Shown: positions 56,669 through 64,000 of the stretch, one piece after another
How positions within the stretch are numbered: the first letter of the stretch is position 1
Layout of the letters: each line of letters opens with the position of its first letter
Source: Euclidia mi
Lineage: Eukaryota; Arthropoda; Insecta; Lepidoptera; Erebidae
Direction: 5' to 3'
DNA length: 64,000 nucleotides
Assembly (NCBI GenBank): GCA_944739405.2
Contig: OX123187.2
Span: forward strand, 80,274,450 to 80,338,449
Notes under the pieces: generated by a model
What the model saw: only the letters and a program-made list of their open reading frames with translations
What the model was told of the DNA's origin: nothing
The model's database searches: none
Made by a program: the position numbers and the translations under genes

Positions 56669-57305
56669 TGTGATTTCAAGTGCTCTGGACTTGTAGATTG
56701 CAAGTACTAATGTGCAGTGATCAGCTGGCAGGTGGTGATGTAGCCCAAACTAATTTGTTACATGTACAAACGTGAGTACAGGCTATTTATAATGTTATAC
56801 TCTCACTTAAACAATCCTATTATGATTTACATGATTAAAATTAATTAAATTTAAATTTTCAAAATTTGAAAGCTGTTATACTTTTTAACACCTACCGCCC
56901 AAAAAAGTAAGTAAGTAATTATGTATTTTGGTTGCCGCTATAACAACAAATACTAAAAATAAAAATAATGAAAATATTAAGGGGGGGTCCCATACAAAAA
57001 ACGTGTTTTTTTTCGTATTTTTTGCTCAAAATTACTAACTGTAACAGGTAGACCCTTTTAATTTTCACAGAATATGTAATTGTTTATTACCTTTCAAAAT
57101 AAATGATTAAATTTAAAAAAAAGTAAATAATAAAGGGATCCCATACAACAAACGTAATTTTTAAGCAATTTGTTACTCAATCTTAATAAACAGGTAGAAA
57201 CTTAAAAAGTATTTAAGTATGCATACAAAAAATGTGATTTTCTTTTATAAATGTTGGTACGGAACCCTTCGTGCGCGAGTCCGTCTCGCACTTGCCCAAT
57301 TTTTT

Positions 57306-58572
57306 TAGGATGTCTCCAATCTGATCAGAGAACGTCCGCCTAGGTCTTCCCCTTCGTCATGTCCCATTCACACTTGCCTTATATATCTTCTTTGTCAGTA
57401 TTTCGTCATCCTTCCTCTACATGTATCCAAACCATCTTAACATGCCTTTCTCGATGCTTGTCACTACATCTTCTTTTACCCCACACCACTCTCGTATCAC
57501 ACAATTCTTTACTCTGTCGGTCAAAGACACACCACACATACTTTTCAGTGCTCTCATTTCTACAGCATTTATCCTAATTTCAAGTCTCTTCTGCCATACC
57601 CAACTTTCACTACCATACATAAGTGTAGGCACTAACACCCCTCTATGCACAGCCATACGTGCCTGTTTGGACACGTTTTGACTGTTCATAAACGCCTTCA
57701 GAGCTCCATTCACACTGAGGAATTAGTACCTGCATTAACTCCTCTTTCAATATCTTCTTCATTCTTACCATCTCTTGTAAACAACGTACCCAAGTAAACA
57801 AACTCATTCACTTGTTCCACTCGCTGTCCATCGATCAAAATATTATAAGCCGTAACGCATTCCTCCTTTTCAAAAACCATAAAATTCGTTTTACTTACAT
57901 TCACTTTCATTCCTTTCCTCTCTAACGCACCATGCATGTTTGTTACCATCTCCTGCAACTCGTCCGCTGAAGATGCAAGTATTACCTGATCATCAGCATA
58001 AAAATAAATAAAGGAGGCATTTGACGAGTAACCCATTCATCCTTAATCCACAGTCACTATGTTTTAAACCTTGCAAACAACTGTCCATGAAAAGGTTAAA
58101 CAGCCACGGCGACGCTACACATCCCTGTCTAACACCTTTCTCGATGGTAAACCAGTCAGTGTATGCCCCGTTTATCCTCACACAAGCTCTAGAATCCTCA
58201 TAAAGGCATTTCAGAGCTCGAATGAGGCTGCTGTCCACTCCATTCATTGACAGCACCGACCACATTTCATTCCTCACCACTTTAACGTAAGCCTTTTCCA
58301 AATCCACGAATGCGCAATAGACCTTTTGACCTTTGGCCAAAAATTTTCCGGCTATGCTTCGCAAGGAAAAAACCTGATCCGTGCATCCCATACCCTTTCA
58401 GAATCCCGCTATAACTCTTTCAATTAGTACCTTTGCATACAATTTGCCAACATTGCTGAGAAGGCTAATGCCTCTATAGTTTTTGCAGTCTTGTTGCGAG
58501 CCTTTTCCTTTATAAAGAGGCATAACTACAGCTGTAGCCCAGTCATTAGGTACTCGGCTGCTGCTCCAGCTC
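57306..58572 (-). pseudogene. LINE-A reverse transcriptase
   Basis: In order: DWATAVVMPLYKGKGSQQDC, KNYRGISLLSNVGKLYAKVL (58560-58400), a stop, then VYCAFVDLEKAYVKV (first Asp), KKGVRQGC-like EKGVRQGCVASPWLFNLFMD, a shift, LIYFYADDQVILASSA (intact catalytic pair, about 57975), VNEFVYLGTLFTRDG, and PTLMYGSESWVWQKRLEIRI (57417-57713). The endonuclease is absent because of 5' truncation. Confidence 0.85.
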
Positions 58573-58730
58573 AAGGTATAAAAAAGGAAAATAGAGTTTT
58601 GGTAAGATGGTTAGGTTTGTCGTCTGCTGAAAATAGCTGGATTGATAAATCAAACATCCTTTGAAAAATCTCAAGTAGTTGAGAAACTCAATAACTTAAT
58701 AGAATACATTTATTATCAAATGTTCAATTC

Positions 58731-58976
58731 ATGATTGATCAGTCTTATTATGTTTATCGGAGAGACTAGTCTTCTCAATTGGTTTATAAATCATTTACCA
58801 TTTGAATTACATTTACCTGGATACAATTATTGTTGGCCTGGTACAAAATTACTTAAGCGACTTGCACGTGGAGATAAATGTATAAATAAATTAGACGAAT
58901 ATTGTAAAAAACACGATATTGCATATCACAAGTCATGAAATTTAAAAGACCGACACAAAGCAGATTTATTTTAGTT
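58731..58976 (+). pseudogene. Parvovirus-like phospholipase A2 ORF of the Polinton/adintovirus-like element
   Basis: The likely start is ATG 58750 (MFIGETSLLNW); the same frame extends back to a stop at 58732-58734. Key motifs: LPGYNYCWPGT (calcium-loop type, YxxxGPGT-like) at about residues 25-35 and CKKHDIAYHKS with the catalytic His-Asp dyad. An in-frame TGA at 58936 interrupts it just after HKS; readable sequence (NLKDRHKADLF) continues to about 58974. Such PLA2 modules occur in parvovirus VP1 and in some adintovirus/Polinton proteins, where they help breach endosomal membranes. The gene begins 70-90 bp after the integrase and ends immediately before the next ATG, consistent with a compact + strand operon-like array. 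Broken, not functional. Confidence 0.75.
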
Positions 58977-58980
58977 TAAA

Positions 58981-59532
58981 ATGGCGAAAAATCGTTTGAT
59001 TGCTCCTGATGCAAGTAAAGTAGAAAAATATGTAGCACGTTTGGTAAGCAATGCTATGTTAGCGAAAATTAAAACTGCTACTGGTCTAAAAACTCGTACC
59101 CACACATCCCCGGGTAATCATCAAGTTGCATTAAGAAAAAGGCTTAAAAATAAATTTAAAAACTGCCATGAAAAAGCGTATAAAAAATTTAAACCAAAAT
59201 GTAAGAAATCAGCAATAGAATTCACAATGGTCGCTGCCAGAGAATTAGCTGATGATTCTTCGATTAAACTACCTCGAGTTATTCCGATACCAAAAAATGG
59301 TAAAGTATTACCATTGATTCCTATTTTTGCTGGACTATCTGCAGCGGGAGCTTTAGCAGGTGGTGCAGCTGGTATTGCTAAAACCATAAATGAATTCCGA
59401 ATGGCTAAAAAGTTGTATGATAAATCGAAGAGACACAATGAAAATATGGAGACTATTTGCATCGGTAAAGGACTACATCTTAAGCCACATAAAAATGGAC
59501 TTGGAATTTTTGTATCGAAACAAAAAAATTAA
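58981..59532 (+). CDS. pX/pVI-like minor capsid protein (183 aa)
   Basis: An intact ORF from ATG 58981. The first 80 residues are very basic (KNKFKNCHEKAYKKF), followed by a hydrophobic Gly/Ala segment LIPIFAGLSAAGALAGGAAG (about residues 112-131) and a conserved C-terminal block GLHLKPHKNGLGIFV. A basic domain plus a Gly/Ala-rich membrane-active segment is the pattern of adenovirus pX/pVI-like core/minor capsid proteins and of the corresponding adintovirus/Polinton proteins, which are cleaved by the adenain encoded next door. It overlaps or abuts the protease frame at 59532. Function is inferred from context and composition, not proven. Confidence 0.65.
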   Translation: MAKNRLIAPDASKVEKYVARLVSNAMLAKIKTATGLKTRTHTSPGNHQVALRKRLKNKFKNCHEKAYKKFKPKCKKSAIEFTMVAARELADDSSIKLPRVIPIPKNGKVLPLIPIFAGLSAAGALAGGAAGIAKTINEFRMAKKLYDKSKRHNENMETICIGKGLHLKPHKNGLGIFVSKQKN

Positions 59533-59897
59533 AATATTGGTTACCCAAACGAGCGTTAACTAACATAGACATTTTGAAATGTGGAAAATATATTCCTTAT
59601 TTTAGAGGTATCTTTATGAGAGATGAACTTCCTAAATATCCTTTTAAAAAAGAATGTGGTATAATGAATTTAGATAGTTCTGAAAATCCCGGGTCTCATT
59701 GGGTAGCCTATGCAAAATACAATGATTATATTGAATACTTTGACAGTTACGGTAATTTGAAGCCTCCAAAAGAATTAATAAAATACTTAGGTTCAAAAGT
59801 TCACTACAATTATAATAACATACAGGGCGATCACCCTTTTAATTGTGGACATCTTTGTTTAATCTTTTTGAGTAATTTTTGGTGTAAATATACGTGA
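59533..59897 (+). CDS. Adenain-type cysteine protease
   Basis: Open frame to TGA 59895-59897 with FRGIFMRDELP, GIMNLDSSENPGSHWVAYAK (catalytic His in SHW), IEYFDSYGNLKPPKELIKYL (acidic residue in FDSYG) and FNCGHLCLIFL (catalytic Cys). This is the His-Asp/Glu-Cys order and spacing of adenovirus protease (peptidase family C5), also found in Polintons and adintoviruses. No ATG opens it: readable coding runs back through KRALTNIDILKCGKY to the pX end, so the start is lost, overlaps pX, or used a fused frame. At about 120 residues it is shorter than adenovirus adenain (about 200), the missing part being C-terminal. It would mature the capsid. Confidence 0.85.
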
Positions 59898-59939
59898 CAC
59901 AATAATTAAAAAGGATTGTCCAAAAATAATCAGTATGTA

Positions 59940-60712
59940 AGAATGTCTATAACAGTGTCTATGGCAGGCGGCGTCAGCCGGCCTCAGCTAGCAGGTAGAG
60001 ATATGGGCAGTACGCTAACGCAGTAAATGTAGTAATCTACCCACAGCTGGGACCAGGATACACGTCTGAAGTAGTAGTAGTAGCACGTAGTTAGGCACGG
60101 TAACAATAATTAGCGGTGCCGGTCTCTCTGTCGGCCCCTATATATACTGGGCCCTCCATCAGAGTTTGTGTCGGCGCATACCCAAATATGGGCAAAACTC
60201 ACGAGCGCGGACGATGGCCTTCTCTGATTGGCCGAGCGTATGGACTACATTCACTGCGTTAGCGTACTGCCCATCTCTCTACCTGCTAGCTGAGGCCGGC
60301 TGACACCGCCTGCCTGACTCTATTGGTTGTGGCTCTCCTAATGCTGCTTTCCTTCAGGTTCCAGGTTCACCTTAAGACTCCGGGCTACGCTCCCTAGACC
60401 TCTACACTTCCCTGTATCATCCTCGGTGTCACCTCTGCCGAAGAGTCTGGCCCTGCCCTGCTCATCGCACTCAGACCGCCGGCGCCTGCTAGCTGAACCA
60501 ACGGCCTGCGAGGATCTGCCCGCTACGCGCAGCCCTTCAAGCAACCTGCCCTGCACACCACCGGATTCCCTCCGGAGCGTGGGAGACTGCAGCCCTTAGT
60601 GTTCAGGCCAGTGTCGTGTTGTTGGTCGGTCATACTCGTGGCAAGGGAAGTGAGACAATACTCGGCAATAAACGCATAGAACCTTTTCTGCGTTGTAATA
60701 GCAGAACCCGTT
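59940..60712. mobile_element. GC-rich insertion between the protease and capsid genes
   Basis: A block of much higher GC than the flanking viral genes. Its first part (59963-60314) has ends that are near-perfect inverted repeats of about 70 bp: 'gcaggcggcgtcagccggcc' at the left against the reverse complement at the right. The second part (60315-60712) has an aataaa signal near 60667 and ends ...cccgttaca. The whole may be a solo LTR (tgt...aca) or a MITE beside other DNA; no target duplication was found. ORFs inside it (60338-60804) are not credible. Confidence 0.6.
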
Positions 60713-60714
60713 AC

Positions 60715-61845
60715 AGCCTGCAATAACTGCTTTAGAGAAAACGATGAAATCAGAAAAGCCATACACCAACAAGATATATATGTGCTACCATCTGCCAGTT
60801 CCATTTACATCGAAGGTCGAGCAAAGCTCTTTGGCAAAGATGGAAAACCGATTGAGAGACCTGTTTCGTTCAGCAACAAACCTATCTTATTCTTTTTTTA
60901 AGATATTAGATACGAAATAAATGGTATTGAAATAGACCGCATAAAAAATTCAGGCATAATTTCTACAATAAAATCGTATATTTCATTAAATGAAGCAGAA
61001 ACTAAAGTAGCTGCCTTATGGGGTAGGAACATATCTGAATTTAAAACTGATGGTCAATTTAGTGCTGTAATACCATTAAACAAAATTTTTGGATTTGCAG
61101 AAGATTATAATAAAATTGTAATAAATTGTAAACATGAACTTATATTAAATAGAAGTAACTCTAATTTAAACAGCGTAATAATTACAGATGATTTTAGCCA
61201 TTTGCAAATAGATATCGAAAGATTGCAATAGAGAGTACCACACATAAAAGTCTCAGATCGAGAACGATTGAATCTTTTAAATCATTTAGAAAAAGATAAA
61301 CCAATTCAAATGGCATTTAGAAATTGGGATTTATATGAGTATCCCTTACTTCCCAAAACGACAAAGCATTCATGGTCAATTAAAACGACATCACAATTGG
61401 AAAAACCTCGATATGTATTTTTTTGCCTACAAACGAATAGGAAAATAACAGACTTAAAGATAGTTCACTTTTCCATCATTGTGAAGTGATGAATATTACT
61501 CTCTTTCTGAATTCGCAATATTATCCATATGAACCATTAAACCTAAAGTTTTCGGAGAACAAATACAGTATATTATACGATATGTATGCAAAATTTCACC
61601 AGTCGTATTACGGCTGTTCAGTGGATCCCTTGCTGAGTGTAAAGGATTTTAAAGAAAAAGCTCCCCTGTTTATTTTAGATTGTTCAAGACAAAACGATAA
61701 TCTGAAGACAGGCCCTATAGACGTTCGTTTAGAAATCGAATGCTCAACACCAATACTAGAAAACACTGTTGCATATTGTTTGATTATAAACGATCGAATT
61801 GTTGAATACAAACCCCTGAGCAATATAGTGCGCAAGTTATCATGA
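60715..61845 (+). pseudogene. Capsid-like protein gene (double-jelly-roll MCP-like), broken
   Basis: Recognisable coding begins right after the GC-rich insertion (NCFRENDEIRKAI) and ends at TGA 61843-61845. It is interrupted by stops near 60899 and 61230 and by a frameshift near 61450. Blocks include YVLPSASSIYIEGRAKLFGK, EINGIEIDRIKNSGIISTIK, VPHIKVSDRERLNLL, MAFRNWDLYEYP, KPRYVFFCLQTNRK, LFLNSQYYPYEPLNL, and the C-terminal PLFILDCSRQND and AYCLIINDRIVEYKPL. I recognise this as a widespread insect family linked to adintovirus/Polinton-like elements and expect it to be the hexon-like major capsid protein. That assignment is inference from context. The N-terminus is displaced by the insertion. 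Confidence 0.65.
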
Positions 61846-62314
61846 ATGCTATTGTAGACGTTCAAGGCTTTAAAACTGAAGCGAATGAATTAATACTAAA
61901 AGAAGTTGCTATATGGTATAACAATAAACTGCAAGGTTTTTTAATTAAGTCAACGTTTCTCTTCTATGAGCTGACTACCTCAGAAAAACGTCAAGTTTGC
62001 TGGATTGAACGTAATAGAAAAACATACTGGGACGATGGCATTATACCTTATTTTTATTGTATTTCAGATGTTTTAAGAGATAAGTGTGTTTATACTAAGG
62101 GTCTCGAAAAAGTGTCATGGTTGAAACGTTTTTTAAAAATGATATAAATGTGGTTAATTTAGAAGATAAGAGTTGTCCTAATTTGTTAAGACTGTATGAT
62201 CTATATAAAGATTCTGAAGAATTGTATAGCTGTATTTAGCATGATTCAATATGTGCTTTAAAAAATGTTATATGCTTAAAAAAATGGTGCGTTAATAATA
62301 AAGTTTTTAAATAA
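61842..62314 (+). pseudogene. Small ORF overlapping the capsid gene, nuclease-like motifs
   Basis: Starts at ATG 61842, sharing ATGA with the capsid stop. The 101-residue ORF begins MNAIVDVQGFKTEANE and contains LKEVAIWYNN, TYWDDGIIPYF and KGLEKVSWLKRFL. A shift near 62150 and a stop at about 62237 precede NLEDKSCPNLLRLYDLY and CALKNVICLKKW, which look like its continuation to TAA 62312-62314. The leading D-x-Q and later conserved Lys/Trp/Asp suggest a DEDD-type exonuclease fold, but I cannot confirm it. I recall the family as a repeated companion gene in insect genomes. The ATGA overlap supports co-expression with the capsid gene. Confidence 0.5.
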
Positions 62315-62483
62315 ATATCGACATAATTTTTCTTTTTTCACATATCCCCACCTCCCAACATATTTCAAAACATATATTTTTAAGTTAGATGCAGAAATAA
62401 AGTGACTTCATGATACTTTGATAAGTATAACAATACACAAGAAGATAAAAAGAGTATTAATAGAAATTTTGCAAAATAAATAC
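62315..62483. other. Short spacer, nothing recognised
   Basis: AT-rich. Separates the small ORF from the BIR remnant. Confidence 0.5.
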
Positions 62484-62750
62484 AATCCTCGCTATGACTT
62501 GTATTCCAAATATAAAATACGATTATTTTCATTTGCGCATCATTGCTGAACAGTAAATTTAAGATCAGTAGTAGTGACTGAAATGGTTGACTGGCTTTTT
62601 TATTGTGGAAGTGGTATTAATAATTGGGCAGCATGTTTTTCATGTGGGGTTATTATCGAAGACTGGGAGATGTATCCTTGGATGCAACACGCCATAAACT
62701 TTTCAGAATGTTTCTATTTGAACGCTGTAAAAGGGAGAGATTATCTGTAA
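62484..62750 (+). pseudogene. BIR (inhibitor-of-apoptosis) domain remnant
   Basis: One frame runs from about 62484 to TAA 62748-62750 with a single TGA at 62547. Upstream of the stop: NPRYDLYSKYKIRLFSF. Downstream, from ATG 62583: FYCGSGINNWAACFSCGV, IIEDWEMYPWMQHAINF and SECFYL. The zinc pattern C-x2-C...H-x6-C and the W-E...PW-x-QHA-x-x-F signature are those of a BIR repeat. BIR proteins block caspases; baculoviruses and other insect DNA viruses carry them as anti-apoptotic genes. No RING finger is visible downstream. It lies on the same strand 170 bp after the viral small ORF, so I infer it is viral cargo rather than host. Broken by the stop. Confidence 0.75.
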
Positions 62751-62904
62751 AGTATTTATGCAGGTAACAGTTGTGACAAATTTAATGTTGACGTAAATAA
62801 CTGGAAGTGAATGATTGAGAAAAATCGAATTCATTCATCAGTTCCAACAGTGAACATCAAAACAATGTGTCATTAAAACAAAATAAAAACGAAATCATCC
62901 TTAT

Positions 62905-63060
62905 TTTTGAATAGAAAAAAAACCCACAGAATGTTATCATTTTGAATAGGGAAATATCAAATGCATGCATCACTTTGATTAGAAAAAAACCTAATGCATT
63001 TATCGTTTCGAATGGAAGAAATCACACATTAGCACCATTTTGAATAGAGGATATTGAGGG
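62905..63060. repeat. Degenerate tandem array, ~32-35 bp unit
   Basis: Four to five units share ttttgaataga / tttgattagaaaaa / tttcgaatgg followed by A-rich and atgcatt-like text. The array starts soon after the BIR remnant. Confidence 0.5.
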
Positions 63061-63087
63061 GACCTGGATTGACTAGATCCAGGTCCC
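63059..63087. repeat. Hairpin, 11-bp perfect arms
   Basis: gggacctggat (63059-63069) and atccaggtccc (63077-63087) pair around tgactag. It lies at the end of the degenerate array and could be a terminator-like or palindromic end of the viral element. Confidence 0.75.
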
Positions 63088-63107
63088 TGTCCGTGACTAG
63101 TATTAAG

Positions 63108-63235
63108 TAACATAGAAGGTGAAACAGTTGCAGCACCTTTGAACATTGAAATTGTTATGTATTATGCAAAACCTGGCGAAATTTGACGTTCATAAGTGTC
63201 ACTTTGTGATTTAAATTTGACTTTTTTTGACAATA
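63108..63235 (+). mobile_element. LINE 3'-end fragment
   Basis: 'gaaggtgaaacagttgcagc acc' and 'gttcataagtgtcactttgt' match the LINE 3' ends at 29500-29760 and 26160-26530. Confidence 0.65.
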
Positions 63236-63410
63236 TTAAGTTTCGTCCTTTTGTATAGTTCCTGCAACGCACTGACGCTTCCAATGTGAACACTTACAGT
63301 ATTAATATTGCAGGTACAGGTTTAAATTCCCCATTAAGTAGGATCTATGAAGTTAGGAAATTGCAAGTTATAATAATTATGTACGGGAATGATATACGTA
63401 CAGCTATACA

Positions 63411-63964
63411 TTTCAGATATCGAAGCTCGAACACCTCGTATCTTTGAACTGTGTATTTGCACAATTTGTAGACGATAAAGGAACAAGCACCTCCGAATTG
63501 AAATTCGTGCGATCTTCAAATTAAATTACTGCAATATGCAATACCGTATTGCTTTGCTGGAGGGCAATTTACGCTTGTTCAGTGAAAACTTCTTCAGGTG
63601 GTTCCAGGTAGGGAACAGTTTTAAATGCAAGTTATATAATTATTGTATCTCTGATGAACTTCAATGCACTCGCTCTAAATGGCTGTTTTATTTAAAATAT
63701 TGCTACCAAATGTGCTTCAGTAAGTTTTATGCAACACCTAGGCGAATCAAATAGGAAACTTCTGAAAGTATCTATGAATTATAACATAGATCAAATGTAT
63801 AGAATGGTTATTGACTGAGAGCAACCATTAAGTCTACCAACGCTGGTTACACCAGAAAACGAATCCAAGATTAAAAGGCTTTATAATATTATAGGATCTG
63901 ATCATTTAAGTATTAATGCTTCAACAGAAAGCTTCATTTAAAAAGCGACACTAAAATCTTAAAG
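63411..63964 (+). other. Coding-like DNA of unknown family
   Basis: Two stretches remain open with few stops: 63411-63754 (one stop, RIFELCICTICRR ... ALLEGNLRLFSENFFRWFQV) and about 63770-63942, reading PTLVTPENESKIKRL and SDHLSINASTESF with one TGA near 63817. Composition matches the viral genes at 58.7-62.3 kb. I recognise no family; it could be a further gene of the virus-like element or a host exon. The window ends before it can be resolved. Confidence 0.3.
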
Positions 63965-64000
63965 CTTAGAAAAGTAATTTATACGATACTCCAGTTGGAT

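Larger units (their letters stand above)
52346..56916 (-). mobile_element. LINE-B (Jockey/CR1-group)
   Basis: A long LINE on the minus strand: ORF1 56668-55916, endonuclease 55373-54600, RT 54663-52702, then a 3' UTR with the gatgcagagatgat-type motif and an AT tail at 52346. It is flanked by aattat (52340-52345, 56917-56922). It is the youngest insertion of the stack, consistent with its long intact RT ORF. Confidence 0.85.
52192..57305 (+). repeat. GTTCCG repeat, split by LINE-B
   Basis: The left part (52192-52345) starts agggttccgtacctaaaagt with a (TGTC)n tract at 52238-52288 and ends gctgaaattttcacaaattat. The right part (56917-57305) resumes aattatgtattttggttgcc gctataac and ends ggtacggaacccttcgtgcg. 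aattat at both breakpoints is the LINE-B target duplication. The repeat sits in LINE-A between the ILKK and EQVRS codons. Confidence 0.85.
52036..58572 (-). mobile_element. LINE-A (RTE-like), inserted in the integrase and itself interrupted
   Basis: RT and C-terminal sequence on the minus strand from 58572 down to 57306, then, across the GTTCCG/LINE-B insertion, 52191 down to 52036. The split is exact: RTFSDQIGDILKK (57370-57306) continues as EQVRSTLNKRTCMRNLMG (from about 52197), then KWRSVVSAYPSGKQ and an (ATGT)n tail at the integrase junction. The 5' end is truncated in the RT fingers. I could not identify a clear target duplication. Confidence 0.85.
51700..58664 (+). pseudogene. Polinton-type integrase C-terminus with chromodomain, split by 6.5 kb
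   Basis: The first part (51700-52035) reads GKFEVGDYVRVSKYKGTFEK, GYTPNWPTGIFKI, and, after a stop, GAFYEQELQKTKHP and VYLVEKVLR. This is the SH3-like C-terminal block I associate with Polinton/Maverick integrases. At 52036 a LINE interrupts it. Coding resumes at about 58574 with VLVRWLGLSSAENSWIDKSN and stops at 58662-58664: a chromodomain end (V-x-W-x-G...NSW). Chromodomains can guide integration to chromatin. The upstream zinc finger and DDE core are missing from the window. The downstream genes are on the same strand, 70-90 bases away, so the integrase was the first gene of the same virus-like element. Confidence 0.75.

Noticed and set aside
60338..60804. Minus-strand ORFs of 72 and 93 codons
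   Set aside because: They straddle the GC-rich insertion and the capsid gene and are antisense to viral coding sequence.

Overview
This is an AT-rich eukaryotic window that looks like a lepidopteran (moth or butterfly) nuclear genome. The evidence is a set of repeats I recognise as typical of that order: tRNA-headed SINEs, Helitron-like pieces ending in CTAGT, RTE LINE tails reading 'gtccagcagtggacgtcg...tgatgatgatg', and the 'gggttccgtacc ... tgtctgtctg' repeat. I see no intact host gene. Almost every coding stretch belongs to a mobile element, and most are broken by stops or frameshifts.

Layout. 1-803: a BESS-like gene end and unassigned DNA. 804-5974: a BEL/Pao LTR retrotransposon (copy A, + strand) with an inverted, apparently spliced chimeric insert. 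5975-7767: a GC-rich repeat and a hAT-type MITE. 7859-12330: a CR1/Jockey-group LINE. 12.4-16.5 kb: mostly unassigned, with a perfect palindrome, a THAP-like fragment and small repeats. 16.5-25.3 kb: LINE fragments, a large snapback repeat, a GC-rich element with a 17-bp target duplication, an R2-like retroelement remnant, SINE and fold-back copies. 25.8-30.3 kb: LINE fragments with nested repeats. 30.3-33.4 kb: a fairly complete RTE-type LINE (+). 35.3-44.9 kb: a second RTE-type LINE (-), interrupted by BEL copy B (36245-40897, 5-bp duplication), an unassigned 1.35-kb insert and a fold-back element. 45.5-51.3 kb: LINE pieces, a PIF/Harbinger transposase end and an RNase H LINE fragment.

The most interesting part is 51.7-62.8 kb. 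An integrase C-terminus followed by a chromodomain (Polinton/Maverick type) is split by a three-level stack: LINE-A inserted in the integrase, a GTTCCG repeat inserted in LINE-A, and LINE-B inserted in that repeat. Beyond the stack, on the same + strand and with little spacing, lie a parvovirus-like phospholipase A2 ORF, a basic/hydrophobic pX/pVI-like minor capsid ORF, an adenain-type cysteine protease, a double-jelly-roll-type capsid-like gene split by a GC-rich insertion, an ATGA-overlapping small ORF with nuclease-like motifs, and a BIR (inhibitor-of-apoptosis) domain remnant. This set is best explained as an endogenised adintovirus/Polinton-like virus. All members but the pX-like ORF and possibly the protease are visibly broken, so the copy is a fossil. 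Family names are from recalled motifs; no database search was run.
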